A DNA stretch of 15,162 bases from an uncultured Ruminococcus sp. (GTDB lineage Bacteria; Bacillota; Clostridia; Oscillospirales; CAG-272): positions 1 through 15,162 of the forward strand of contig CADBTH010000190.1 in the NCBI GenBank assembly GCA_902797495.1, read 5' to 3'. A program made the translations under genes and the position numbers. This document shows, piece by piece, positions 1 through 6,911 of this stretch. A model generated the notes under the pieces. The model saw only the letters and a program-made list of their open reading frames with translations, was not told where the DNA came from and searched no databases. Within the stretch, counting starts at the first letter, position 1. Every line of letters begins with the position of its first letter.

Positions 1-779
1 ACGGTCGGGGTCACGAGAACGCCCTTGCCGTACTTCCCGGGAAGCTGGAATATGGTATGATCCGTAAGTCCGCCGACCTCGCGGTCGAGCAGTACGTACT
101 CGCCTTTTCTCGGAGTAACGTGTATCTTCTTCTCCGAGACCATATTGTGAAAGCGGTCGGAGTATACGCCCGCGGCGTTCACGACGTATTTTGCCGCGAT
201 CTCTCCGCGGTCGGTCGTTATCCTGAATCCCGACTCCGCTTTTTCTATATTCGTAACTTCGGTCAGAAAGCGGAACTCTGCTCCGTTTTCAGCCGCGTTT
301 TCCGCAAACGCTATCGTCATCCCGAAAGGACAGACTATCCCGCCCGTCGGGGACACGAGAGCGGCGACGACCTCTTCCGACAGAGCGCTCTCCATTTCTC
401 TCGCCTCATCGCCCGAGATGATCTTCAACCCCTCGACGCCGTTCTCGACTCCGCGCTCGTAAAGCGCCTCGAGCGCCGGCAGATCCTTCTCGTCAAAGCA
501 AAGGACCATCGAGCCGTTCTGTCTGTACTGAAAATCGAGAGTCTTCGACAGCTCCCTTATCAGCTTGTTCCCGCGAAGATTCATCTTCGCCTTGAGAGTC
601 CCGGGCTTCGCGTCATGCCCCGCGTGAACGATGCCGCTGTTCGCCTTGCTCGTTCCCGAGCATACGTCCTCCTCTTTCTCCAATACACATATAGTCATAT
701 CGTATCGTGAAAGTTCGCGCGCCACCGCGCATCCTATAACTCCCGCTCCGATCACACATACGTCAAAATACTCATTCAT
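1..779 (-). CDS. FAD-dependent oxidoreductase, glycerol-3-phosphate dehydrogenase-like (3' end outside window)
   Basis: Partial gene: 259 codons from ATG at 779-777, open to the left edge, so the C-terminus is missing. The N-terminus has a Rossmann FAD-binding motif (VIGAGVIG, residues 9-16) ending in LEKE (33-36). It is followed by [16 protein letters not shown] (41-56), typical of the clostridial NAD(P)/FAD-dependent oxidoreductases related to GlpA/GlpD and L-2-hydroxyglutarate oxidase LhgO. NAAGVYSD lies further on, as in DAO-superfamily flavoproteins. The start codon overlaps the end of glpK by 8 bp (ATGAATGA), implying translational coupling. From this context the likely substrate is the sn-glycerol-3-phosphate made by GlpK, oxidised to dihydroxyacetone phosphate. 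The electron acceptor cannot be told because the C-terminal part is missing. An LhgO-like 2-hydroxyacid oxidase is the alternative. The family is certain; the substrate is inferred. Confidence 0.88.
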   Translation of the reverse strand, partial: MNEYFDVCVIGAGVIGCAVARELSRYDMTICVLEKEEDVCSGTSKANSGIVHAGHDAKPGTLKAKMNLRGNKLIRELSKTLDFQYRQNGSMVLCFDEKDLPALEALYERGVENGVEGLKIISGDEAREMESALSEEVVAALVSPTGGIVCPFGMTIAFAENAAENGAEFRFLTEVTNIEKAESGFRITTDRGEIAAKYVVNAAGVYSDRFHNMVSEKKIHVTPRKGEYVLLDREVGGLTDHTIFQLPGKYGKGVLVTPT

Positions 780-2277
780 CCTCGTCTTCACCGTTTGCCC
801 AGTATATCGCGCACTTCACCGCGCGGCGCCATCCTTTCAGAAGTTTTTTTCTCTTTTCATCGTCATCCGACGGGACGAATTCTCTGTCGCGCTGCCAGTT
901 CGAGCGCACCTCCGATTCGTCCTTCCAGTATCCGACCGCCAGTCCCGCAAGGTAGGCGGCCCCGAGAGCCGTCGTCTCAACGCACTTCGGGCGCTCGATC
1001 TTTAAGTTCGATACGTCGGACTGGAACTGCATCAGAAAGTTGTTCGCGCTCGCGCCTCCGTCCACTTTAAGCGACGTGATGTCGAGCCCGGAATCCTCTT
1101 TCATTGCACCGATCAGGTCGTTAGTCTGGTATGCGAGTGATTCAACCGTCGCCCGAATGAAGTGCTCTTTCGATACGCCTCTGGTGAGACCGACGACTGT
1201 CCCTCTCGCATATTGTTCCCAATACGGCGCGCCCATACCGGAAAAGGCGGGAACGACGTAAACTCCGTCCGTGTCGGAGACCGATTCGCAGTATTCTTCG
1301 GACTGAGGACTGTTTCTCAGCATCCTCATCTCGTCGCGCAGCCACTGTATCGCGGCTCCCGCTACGAAAACGCTTCCCTCGAGCGCGTACTGGACGTCTT
1401 TTCCCGACGCCGCGATCGTGGTCAGAAGTCCGTTCTTGGAATAGACCGCCTCGCTCCCCGTGTTCATCAGCATAAATCCGCCCGTTCCGTACGTGCTCTT
1501 TACGTCGCCGGGTCTGAATCCGCACTGACCGAAGAGCGCGGACTGCTGGTCGCCCGCAACTCCCGCTATCGGGATCTGTCCGCCGAATTTATCCGTAACT
1601 CCGAAAATACCGCTCGACGGCTTCACCTCCGGGAGCATACTCTCGGGGATGCCGAAGTAATCGAGTATCTCTTTGTCCCAGCAAAGTCTGTGTATGTCGA
1701 AAAGCATCGTGCGGGACGCGTTCGTGTAGTCCGTCGCGTGTACTTTGCCGTCCGTGAGGTTCCATATTATCCAGGAGTCGACCGTGCCGAAGCGCAGACG
1801 CCCCGCTTCCGCCTTCTCTCTCGCTCCCGCGACGTTGTCGAGTATCCACGCGATCTTGCTCGCGGAAAAATAAGCGTCGAGGACGAGTCCGGTCTTGCGC
1901 CGTATTTTCTCCTCCCAGCCGTCCGCCTTCATCTTTTCTATCATGTCGGAAGTGCGGCGGCACTGCCACACTATCGCGTTGTAAACCGGGTATCCTGTCT
2001 CGGCGTCCCAGATGACGGTCGTCTCGCGCTGATTGGTGATACCGATCGCCGCGATCTCGTCGCTCTTCGCGTCGATCTTCTGCATCGCTTCCATCGCGAC
2101 TCCCATCTGCGTCGACCAGATCTCCATCGGGTCGTGCTCCACCCAGCCCGGCTTCGGGAATATCTGTCTGAATTCCTTCTGCGCCATGCTGACGATATCG
2201 CCGTTCTTATTGAAGAGTATCGAGCGGGAACTCGTCGTCCCCTGGTCCATCGCGATCACGTACTTTTTTTCTTCCAT
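772..2277 (-). CDS. glpK: glycerol kinase
   Basis: Phosphorylates glycerol to sn-glycerol-3-phosphate with ATP in the cytoplasm. The product is 501 aa, close to the 502 aa of E. coli GlpK, and aligns along its whole length. Visible landmarks are the N-terminal phosphate loop DQGTTSSRS (11-19), NQRET (82-86), DAYFSASK (134-141), the FGGY-family motif [11 protein letters not shown] (191-201), catalytic AGDQQ (Asp243), [12 protein letters not shown], and [16 protein letters not shown] near the C-terminus. I chose ATG 2277 because GGAGAGG lies 9 nt upstream; the longer ORF to 2346 would start inside the -35 box. The gene is first in an operon with the FAD oxidoreductase. No glpF transporter is visible. 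The regulatory loop before IPIAG lacks both the HPr-phosphorylated His of Firmicutes GlpK and the E. coli FBP-site Arg (see findings). Confidence 0.97.
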   Translation of the reverse strand: MEEKKYVIAMDQGTTSSRSILFNKNGDIVSMAQKEFRQIFPKPGWVEHDPMEIWSTQMGVAMEAMQKIDAKSDEIAAIGITNQRETTVIWDAETGYPVYNAIVWQCRRTSDMIEKMKADGWEEKIRRKTGLVLDAYFSASKIAWILDNVAGAREKAEAGRLRFGTVDSWIIWNLTDGKVHATDYTNASRTMLFDIHRLCWDKEILDYFGIPESMLPEVKPSSGIFGVTDKFGGQIPIAGVAGDQQSALFGQCGFRPGDVKSTYGTGGFMLMNTGSEAVYSKNGLLTTIAASGKDVQYALEGSVFVAGAAIQWLRDEMRMLRNSPQSEEYCESVSDTDGVYVVPAFSGMGAPYWEQYARGTVVGLTRGVSKEHFIRATVESLAYQTNDLIGAMKEDSGLDITSLKVDGGASANNFLMQFQSDVSNLKIERPKCVETTALGAAYLAGLAVGYWKDESEVRSNWQRDREFVPSDDDEKRKKLLKGWRRAVKCAIYWANGEDEDE

Positions 2278-2286
2278 GATTTTCAG

Positions 2287-2293
2287 CCTCTCC
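2287..2293 (-). promoter_or_regulatory. glpK ribosome binding site
   Basis: Reads GGAGAGG on the minus strand, 9 nt before ATG 2277. It decides the start against the 23-codon-longer ORF. Confidence 0.8.
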
Positions 2294-2317
2294 GATGACG
2301 TTTTTTGTTCCGATACC

Positions 2318-2346
2318 ATTATAACAGAATAATTAAAATAAAGCAA
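2318..2346 (-). promoter_or_regulatory. sigma-A promoter of the glp operon
   Basis: Minus strand: -35 TTGCTT (2346-2341), 17-bp spacer, perfect -10 TATAAT (2323-2318). The expected leader is about 35 nt. I saw no convincing CcpA (cre) or GlpP antiterminator site in this short leader. The -35 box almost touches the terminator of the upstream gene. Confidence 0.75.
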
Positions 2347-2348
2347 CA

Positions 2349-2375
2349 GAAAAAGGAGCAGAATGATCTGCTCCC
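2349..2375 (-). terminator. Rho-independent terminator of the four-helix membrane protein gene
   Basis: Minus strand: perfect 7-bp stem GGAGCAG/CTGCTCC with a 6-nt ATCATT loop, followed by TTTTTCT. It begins 18 bp after the stop codon of the membrane protein gene and precedes the glpK promoter. Confidence 0.85.
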
Positions 2376-2393
2376 TGTCTGTGATCCGGTTTA

Positions 2394-3200
2394 TCAGTCA
2401 GCCGTGTCGGCGACAGCCTCGGAGATCGCGTCGACAGCTTCGCTTGCGACGTCCTTCTCGTCTTCCGTCTTGTCCTCGATCAGAAGGTTCTCGACGTTGC
2501 TGAGGTCGTGCTTTTTAGCGCACTTCTTGCAAAGACGCGTATGTCCGTCTTCGATCGCTTTTTCGATCGTTCCCGCAGCGTAGTAGTCGAGCTTATCCGT
2601 CTTGATCTCGCCGTCGTTGCGGTTGTTTTCCCTGATGTAGTTGCAGTCCGTGAAGTGGTAGACCTCGCTGTTCTTGTACGCGTATACCTCTTCCTTGATG
2701 TTGTCCTTCGCTGCCTGGAGCTGTTCCGCGGAGATGGGATTCCAGTCGTAGCTCGAAAGGCCGCCGATCAGGAGCGCGATGACCGCGACGACCGTCGCGA
2801 TCGCCTTCGTCTTCTTGTCCGTATCCTTGTTGAGGAGAACGATGATGATGAAGGGGATGAACGCGAACGCCGCGACGATGACGCCGAGGTTGTTCCAGAG
2901 CCAGAATTTAAGTTTGTTCTTTTCGGAAGCGGGGTCGATCTTGTTCGATCTCTTCCAGAGTTGCGAGCCGACGATCAGAGCCGCAAGGTCGAGAACGAGG
3001 AAGACGATCATGACGACGATGCGCATCGTAGGGTTGAGTCCCGTGAAGAGCTTCTTGAGGACCGTGAGCAGAGCGAGGACTTCAAATCCTATCGCGAGGA
3101 CCCACAGGATAACGGCGCCGATACGAAGTCCCGTCGCGTTGCCCGTGACCTGCGGCACTTCGGTTTTCTCAGCGGTTTTTGTTTTCTTGGATTCAGCCAT
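2394..3200 (-). CDS. four-helix membrane protein with C-terminal His/Cys metal-binding-like module
   Basis: Unnamed 268-aa protein. I start it at ATG 3200, preceded by AAGGAG at 8 nt. The ORF extends 21 codons further to 3263, but that start sits in the -35 box. A Lys-rich N-terminus (1-22) is followed by four hydrophobic segments at about 25-48, 59-82, 100-124 and 133-150. Next comes a soluble region with VYHFTDC (180-186) and LCKKC (223-227), giving His182-X3-Cys186 and Cys224-X2-Cys227. This layout resembles the small Ada-like zinc-binding tails seen on many Firmicutes secreted proteins, and the same layout ends the nuclease at 5754. The last 35 residues are very acidic. Topology is ambiguous: the strongly basic loop 2 favours both termini inside, but loop 3 is also basic. 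Function unknown. It is monocistronic with its own promoter and terminator. Confidence 0.85.
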   Translation of the reverse strand: MAESKKTKTAEKTEVPQVTGNATGLRIGAVILWVLAIGFEVLALLTVLKKLFTGLNPTMRIVVMIVFLVLDLAALIVGSQLWKRSNKIDPASEKNKLKFWLWNNLGVIVAAFAFIPFIIIVLLNKDTDKKTKAIATVVAVIALLIGGLSSYDWNPISAEQLQAAKDNIKEEVYAYKNSEVYHFTDCNYIRENNRNDGEIKTDKLDYYAAGTIEKAIEDGHTRLCKKCAKKHDLSNVENLLIEDKTEDEKDVASEAVDAISEAVADTAD

Positions 3201-3239
3201 TTTTGCTTCTCCTTTGCGGTTAAAAATCTTGTTACAATT

Positions 3240-3268
3240 ATTATAAAACTTTTGTCGTCTCATTACAA
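3240..3268 (-). promoter_or_regulatory. sigma-A promoter of the four-helix membrane protein gene
   Basis: Minus strand: -35 TTGTAA (3268-3263), 17-bp spacer, -10 TATAAT (3245-3240). It is divergent from the DUF937 promoter about 40 bp away. The box overlaps the ATG at 3263, which supports the downstream start at 3200. Confidence 0.75.
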
Positions 3269-3306
3269 GTTATTTTTTTATTTTTTGAACTTTTTTCGAA
3301 AAATAT

Positions 3307-3335
3307 TTGACAATCGAAGGAAGATTGCCTATAAT
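3307..3335 (+). promoter_or_regulatory. perfect-consensus sigma-A promoter of the DUF937 gene
   Basis: TTGACA (3307-3312), 17-bp spacer, TATAAT (3330-3335). All twelve consensus bases are present at optimal spacing, which predicts strong constitutive expression unless repressed. Confidence 0.9.
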
Positions 3336-3372
3336 GAAAGTAACAATTATTTTTATATAAGGGGTATTAATC

Positions 3373-4014
3373 ATGGATATCAAAGATCTGATGGGTACGA
3401 TCCTCGACGGCGATACTCTCAAAGGTATCGCAGGTGTGACGGGCTCCTCGCAGAAGGACGTCAAAGGCGTTCTCTCGTCCGCTCTTCCCGCTCTCCTCAA
3501 CGGAGTAAAGGGTCAGGCAGACGACGCCGCTACCGCCGAAGGATTCGTCGGCGCGCTCTCCGATCACGCAAAAGCTGATACGGGCGACATCACGTCATTC
3601 CTCTCCGGTATCGACCTCGAAGACGGCGGAAAGATCATCGGCCACCTTCTCGGCGACAAAGCCGACGAGACGACGAAAGCAGCCGCTGAAAAGGCGGGAG
3701 TCGAAAAGGGCAAGGCGGGAAGCATCCTCGCCGCGGTCGCTCCTCTTCTCATGAGCCTTCTCGGACAGAACGCCGCATCCGGCGACAACGCCGCTTCCAA
3801 CAACGCCTCCGGTATCGGCGGCATCATCGGCTCGCTCCTCGGAAACGTAGACCTCGGAAGCCTCGTCGGAGGACTTTTCGGAGGTTCGGACGATTCGGAC
3901 GGCGGACTTACCGAGCTCACGACGTCGGACGGAAAGAAAAAGAAGAAGAAAACCGACAAAAAAGAGAAAGGCGGATTCCTCAGCACGATCCTCGGCTTCT
4001 TCAAGGGCAAATGA
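3373..4014 (+). CDS. DUF937 domain-containing protein
   Basis: 213 aa, start ATG 3373 with AAGGGG 8 nt upstream. Two helical repeats typical of DUF937 (the E. coli YidB-related family) are visible. The first, about 6-65, contains DTLKGIAGVTGSSQKDVKGV and LPALLNGV. The second, about 75-131, contains GGKIIGHLLG and APLLMSLLGQ. A Gly/Ala/Asn-rich low-complexity stretch (132-176) follows. The C-terminus has a run of six Lys (188-193) and then FLSTILGFFKGK, which could be a membrane-associating amphipathic segment. There is no signal peptide, so it is probably cytoplasmic. The biochemical role of DUF937 is unknown. The perfect promoter suggests high abundance. The gene is monocistronic and converges on the yjgR-like gene. 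Confidence 0.88.
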   Translation: MDIKDLMGTILDGDTLKGIAGVTGSSQKDVKGVLSSALPALLNGVKGQADDAATAEGFVGALSDHAKADTGDITSFLSGIDLEDGGKIIGHLLGDKADETTKAAAEKAGVEKGKAGSILAAVAPLLMSLLGQNAASGDNAASNNASGIGGIIGSLLGNVDLGSLVGGLFGGSDDSDGGLTELTTSDGKKKKKKTDKKEKGGFLSTILGFFKGK

Positions 4015-4028
4015 TTCTTAATAAAACG

Positions 4029-4058
4029 GCTCCCGTCGCAACGACGGGAGCATTTTTT
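4029..4058 (+). terminator. strong terminator of the DUF937 gene, possibly bidirectional
   Basis: Perfect 10-bp stem GCTCCCGTCG/CGACGGGAGC with a 3-nt CAA loop, followed by ATTTTTT. The tail ends on the last base of the convergent yjgR-like stop codon. On the minus strand the hairpin is followed by CGTTTTATT, so it may also stop that gene weakly. Confidence 0.92.
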
Positions 4059-5581
4059 CATTTTTTGAAAGTTCCGAAAATACCGCGGAATATCTGCCGT
4101 CCGAGCTCTCTTCCGAAAGAGCTTGCGGCAGAGCTCGCCGCTTTTCCGACGGCGGAATTCTTCCGCTGCGACGCCTTCTTTTTTTCTTCTTTCTCTTTTT
4201 CGCGCGCAGCCTTTTCCTCGGCCTTCTTCCGCTCCACTTCCTCTTTAGCCTTAGCGGCTTCCTCCGCGGCCTTCGCCGCTTCTTCCGCCTCCTGCTCGCG
4301 CTCTGCGGAAATGATCTCGTACGCGCTTTCGCGGTCGACTATCTGCGTGTACTTTTCATAGAGCGGGCTTGAGGAGATGACGCGGTTTACAGTCTCATCG
4401 TCGGCGACGTTCATCGAGCTTCTCGGAGGGAGGATACCGGCGCGCTCGACGACCGTCGGTATGCCGTCTGCGTCGAGCACCGACACGAGCGCTTCTCCGA
4501 CCGCCAGCTCCTGAAGCACCCTCTCCGTATCGAACGCGGGGTTTGCCCTGAATGATCTCGCGGCGTATCTCATCGCCTTCTGTTCGTTCGGAGTGTACGC
4601 TCTGAGAGCGTGCTGAACGCGGCTGCCGAGCTGACCGAGAACGCTCTCCGGCACGTCCGCGGGGTTCTGAGTGATGAACCAGACGGAGACGCCTTTCGAG
4701 CGGATAAGTCTCACGACCTGCTCCACTTTTTCGATAAGAGCCTTCGGCGCGTCATTGAACAGAAGATGCGCTTCGTCGAAGAAGAACGCGATCTTCGGCC
4801 TCTCAAGGTCGCCCGCTTCGGGGAGCAGCTCGTAGAGCTCGGAGAGCATCCAGAGTAAGAAAGTCGAATAGAGGAGAGGGTGGAGGAAGAGTTCCTCGCA
4901 CTCGAGGATATTCATGACCCCTCTGCCGTCCTCGTCCCAGTCGAACCAGTCCGCGAGGTCGAGCGCGGGCTCGCCGAAGAATACGTCTCCGCCCTCGTCC
5001 TCGAGCGTCAGCAGCGCGCGCTGGATCGCGCCTATCGACTGACTCGTTATGTTTCCGTAAGTGAGCTTGTATTCCGCGGCGTTGTCGCCGACGAACTGCA
5101 CCATCGATCTCAGATCCTTGAGATCGAGCAGAAGAAGCCCGCGCTCGTCCGCTATGCGGAAAACGATGCGGAGAACTCCGCTCTGAACTTCCGTCAGTCC
5201 GAGTAAGCGCGAGAGAAGCTCCGGTCCCATTTCGGATATCGTCGTGCGGACCGGATGTCCGCGGCGCGCGTAAACGTCGAAAAAGCGAACGGGATAGGAC
5301 GAGTAATCGAAATTATCTATCCCCATGTTATCAATAGAGCGGCGGATGTGCTTCGTCTCCTCGCCCGGCACGCACATACCCGTGAGGTCGCCCTTGACGT
5401 CTGCGATGAAAGTCGGAACTCCGAGGTCGGAAAAAGATTCCGCGAGCACCTTGAGAGTTACGGTCTTGCCCGTGCCCGTGGCTCCCGCTATCAGTCCGTG
5501 GCGGTTTGCCATCGCGGGCTCGATATAAACCCTTTCATCACCTGTCGCAAGCCATATCCTGCCTTCGTCTTTAAGGTACAT
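4058..5581 (-). CDS. yjgR: HerA-like ATPase, YjgR/DUF853 family
   Basis: 507 aa, matching the roughly 500 aa of E. coli YjgR along its length. I start at ATG 5581, with GAGAGGG 6 nt upstream; 95 further codons to 5866 cross the promoter and look non-coding. The N-terminus has MANRHGLIAGATGTGKT with Walker A at 33-40, then ADVKGDLTG (60-68), GHPVRTT, and EVQSGVLRIVFRIADERGLL (131-150). Walker B is IAFFFDEAH (264-272), followed by WFITQNPADVP (301-311), RVQHALRAYTP and RANPAFDT. Residues about 424-472 form a Glu/Lys/Ala-rich coiled coil. The basic tail ends GRQIFRGIFGTFKK. The family belongs to the FtsK/HerA P-loop motor group; its cellular role is not established. No NurA-type nuclease partner is adjacent. 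It is transcribed alone from a divergent promoter. Confidence 0.95.
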   Translation of the reverse strand: MYLKDEGRIWLATGDERVYIEPAMANRHGLIAGATGTGKTVTLKVLAESFSDLGVPTFIADVKGDLTGMCVPGEETKHIRRSIDNMGIDNFDYSSYPVRFFDVYARRGHPVRTTISEMGPELLSRLLGLTEVQSGVLRIVFRIADERGLLLLDLKDLRSMVQFVGDNAAEYKLTYGNITSQSIGAIQRALLTLEDEGGDVFFGEPALDLADWFDWDEDGRGVMNILECEELFLHPLLYSTFLLWMLSELYELLPEAGDLERPKIAFFFDEAHLLFNDAPKALIEKVEQVVRLIRSKGVSVWFITQNPADVPESVLGQLGSRVQHALRAYTPNEQKAMRYAARSFRANPAFDTERVLQELAVGEALVSVLDADGIPTVVERAGILPPRSSMNVADDETVNRVISSSPLYEKYTQIVDRESAYEIISAEREQEAEEAAKAAEEAAKAKEEVERKKAEEKAAREKEKEEKKKASQRKNSAVGKAASSAASSFGRELGRQIFRGIFGTFKK

Positions 5582-5587
5582 AAAACG

Positions 5588-5594
5588 CCCTCTC
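5588..5594 (-). promoter_or_regulatory. ribosome binding site fixing the yjgR-like start
   Basis: Minus strand GAGAGGG, 6 nt before ATG 5581. It supports the 507-aa product rather than the 602-aa ORF. Confidence 0.75.
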
Positions 5595-5618
5595 AAATAA
5601 TTATTATATCGTATACTC

Positions 5619-5647
5619 ATTTTACCACACGAAGATGTTTGAGTCAA
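5619..5647 (-). promoter_or_regulatory. sigma-A promoter of the yjgR-like gene
   Basis: Minus strand: -35 TTGACT (5647-5642), 17-bp spacer, -10 TAAAAT (5624-5619). A TATAAT also occurs nearer the gene (revcomp around 5604-5609) but lacks a usable -35. Confidence 0.7.
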
Positions 5648-5684
5648 GCGAGTATTATTGCGCGAACAAAATTCGTTCCGGATA

Positions 5685-5713
5685 TTGAAATCCGCGGATA
5701 TATTTGTTATAAT
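5685..5713 (+). promoter_or_regulatory. sigma-A promoter of the nuclease lipoprotein gene
   Basis: TTGAAA (5685-5690), 17-bp spacer, TATAAT (5708-5713). The spacer contains a perfect 10-bp palindrome, ATCCGCGGAT (5690-5699). The promoter is divergent from the yjgR-like promoter. Confidence 0.75.
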
Positions 5714-5753
5714 ATTTAAGAAAATGTAAAATACTTGCACAGGATTCAAGACG

Positions 5754-6812
5754 ATGAGATTTATTAAAACAACGGCTGCCGTACTGGCGTTACTGTTTTT
5801 GCTCGCGCCGCTCGTCGGATGCGCAGCGGACAAGACGGAGAATAAAGGCGATACTGCAGAGGTCACGACCGAAAACGTCGCCGAAGCGACACTTGCGACC
5901 GAAACGGAGACCGAAGTGGAAACGGAGCCCGAAATACCGTCCGCCGCGTACGGTACGGGATTCGATTACGCCGCCGTTCCCGAATACTCGGGCGAGCCTT
6001 ACGCCGTGATAGACGGTAACGTACCGGACTTCTCCCGTGAAGACGTGACGGTCGAAGAGTTCGAGTACTACAGCGAGCTCGACGGTCTTGGCAGATGCGG
6101 GGTGTGCGCGGCTTGCGTAGGACGCGGTCTGATGCCGACCGAAGAGCGCGGACAGATCGGTCAGATAAAGCCCTCCGGATGGCAGACCGTAAAGTACGAT
6201 TCCGTCGACGGGAATTACCTCTACAACCGCTGCCACCTGATCGCCTATCAGCTCGCCGGTGAGAATGCGAACGTAAACAATCTGATCACCGGAACGAGAT
6301 ACATGAACAAAGAGGGTATGCTCCCGTTCGAGAACGCGGTCGCGGATTACGTCAGGGAGACGGGGAATCACGTCCTCTACAGATCGCGCCCGATATTCGT
6401 CGGTGACGAGCCCCTCGCGCGCGGAGTCCATATAGAGGCGTACTCCGTCGAGGATAGCGGCGAGGGCGTGTCGTTCAACGTCTTCTGCTACAACGTCCAG
6501 CCCGGGATCGAGATAGACTATGCGACCGGCGAGAGCCGTCAGGCGGAGCATACGGCCACCGACGGCGCCGCCGCGACCGAGACGGAAGACGTCGCCGCAG
6601 CAAGTGCTAATACCTCTTCTCAGACAACGGATCGCTCAGGCCCCGACGAGGTCGGGTACAAATACGTACTGAACACAAACACGAAAAAATTCCACTATCC
6701 GTACTGCGATTCCGTAAATCAGATGGCGGATAAGAACAAGGAATACAGCGACAGCTCTCGCGAGGAGATCATCGCCTCCGGCTATTCTCCCTGCAAGAAC
6801 TGCAACCCGTAA
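5754..6812 (+). CDS. secreted lipoprotein DNA/RNA non-specific endonuclease (DNA-entry nuclease type)
   Basis: 352 aa, start ATG 5754 with AGGA upstream. The signal peptide ends in lipobox LVGC (Cys23), so it should be anchored to the outer face of the membrane. A Thr/Glu-rich linker (about 25-62) precedes a beta-beta-alpha metal nuclease domain (about 80-260). That domain contains GRGLMPTEERGQIGQIKPSG, LYNRCHLIAYQL with the likely catalytic His161, and NLITGTRYMNKEGM, where Asn185 matches the Mg-binding Asn of EndA. The usual DRGH motif is NRCH here, as in the clostridial branch. Three Cys (115, 118, 121) form CX2CX2C just before the core. After a second low-complexity linker (262-298) comes a small His/Cys module with His314-X3-Cys318 and Cys347-X2-Cys350. 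Likely roles are degradation of extracellular DNA or DNA uptake; no other competence gene is in the window. Confidence 0.93.
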   Translation: MRFIKTTAAVLALLFLLAPLVGCAADKTENKGDTAEVTTENVAEATLATETETEVETEPEIPSAAYGTGFDYAAVPEYSGEPYAVIDGNVPDFSREDVTVEEFEYYSELDGLGRCGVCAACVGRGLMPTEERGQIGQIKPSGWQTVKYDSVDGNYLYNRCHLIAYQLAGENANVNNLITGTRYMNKEGMLPFENAVADYVRETGNHVLYRSRPIFVGDEPLARGVHIEAYSVEDSGEGVSFNVFCYNVQPGIEIDYATGESRQAEHTATDGAAATETEDVAAASANTSSQTTDRSGPDEVGYKYVLNTNTKKFHYPYCDSVNQMADKNKEYSDSSREEIIASGYSPCKNCNP

Positions 6813-6820
6813 TATTTATC

Positions 6821-6849
6821 GTCCCCGCCTGCCCGGCGGGGGCTTTTTT
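6821..6849 (+). terminator. terminator of the nuclease gene
   Basis: A 9-bp stem with one T-G pair, GTCCCCGCC/GGCGGGGGC, with a 5-nt loop, followed by TTTTTT (6844-6849). The -35 box of the next gene begins 4 nt later. Confidence 0.92.
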
Positions 6850-6852
6850 CGG

Positions 6853-6881
6853 TTGACATAATCTTCGCTTTATGCTAAACT
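6853..6881 (+). promoter_or_regulatory. sigma-A promoter of the DUF5107 gene
   Basis: TTGACA (6853-6858), 17-bp spacer, TAAACT (6876-6881). CGGAGA lies just upstream of the ATG at 6912. Confidence 0.75.
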
Positions 6882-6911
6882 AATTCTATCAATAATAATT
6901 CGGAGATAATC

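Noticed and set aside
1162..2298. 378-codon plus-strand open frame opposite glpK
   Set aside because: It is a shadow of the glpK coding frame: the product is Arg/Val-rich without domains, while the minus strand encodes a full glycerol kinase.
3930..3962. Possible frameshift at the A-rich Lys run in the DUF937 gene
   Set aside because: The frame continues without interruption to a plausible C-terminus immediately before a strong terminator. Codons mix AAA and AAG rather than a single slippery run.
5582..5866. N-terminal extension of the YjgR-like protein (95 codons)
   Set aside because: It runs through the gene's own promoter and into the divergent nuclease gene. The family begins near MYLKDEG, and a good ribosome binding site precedes ATG 5581.
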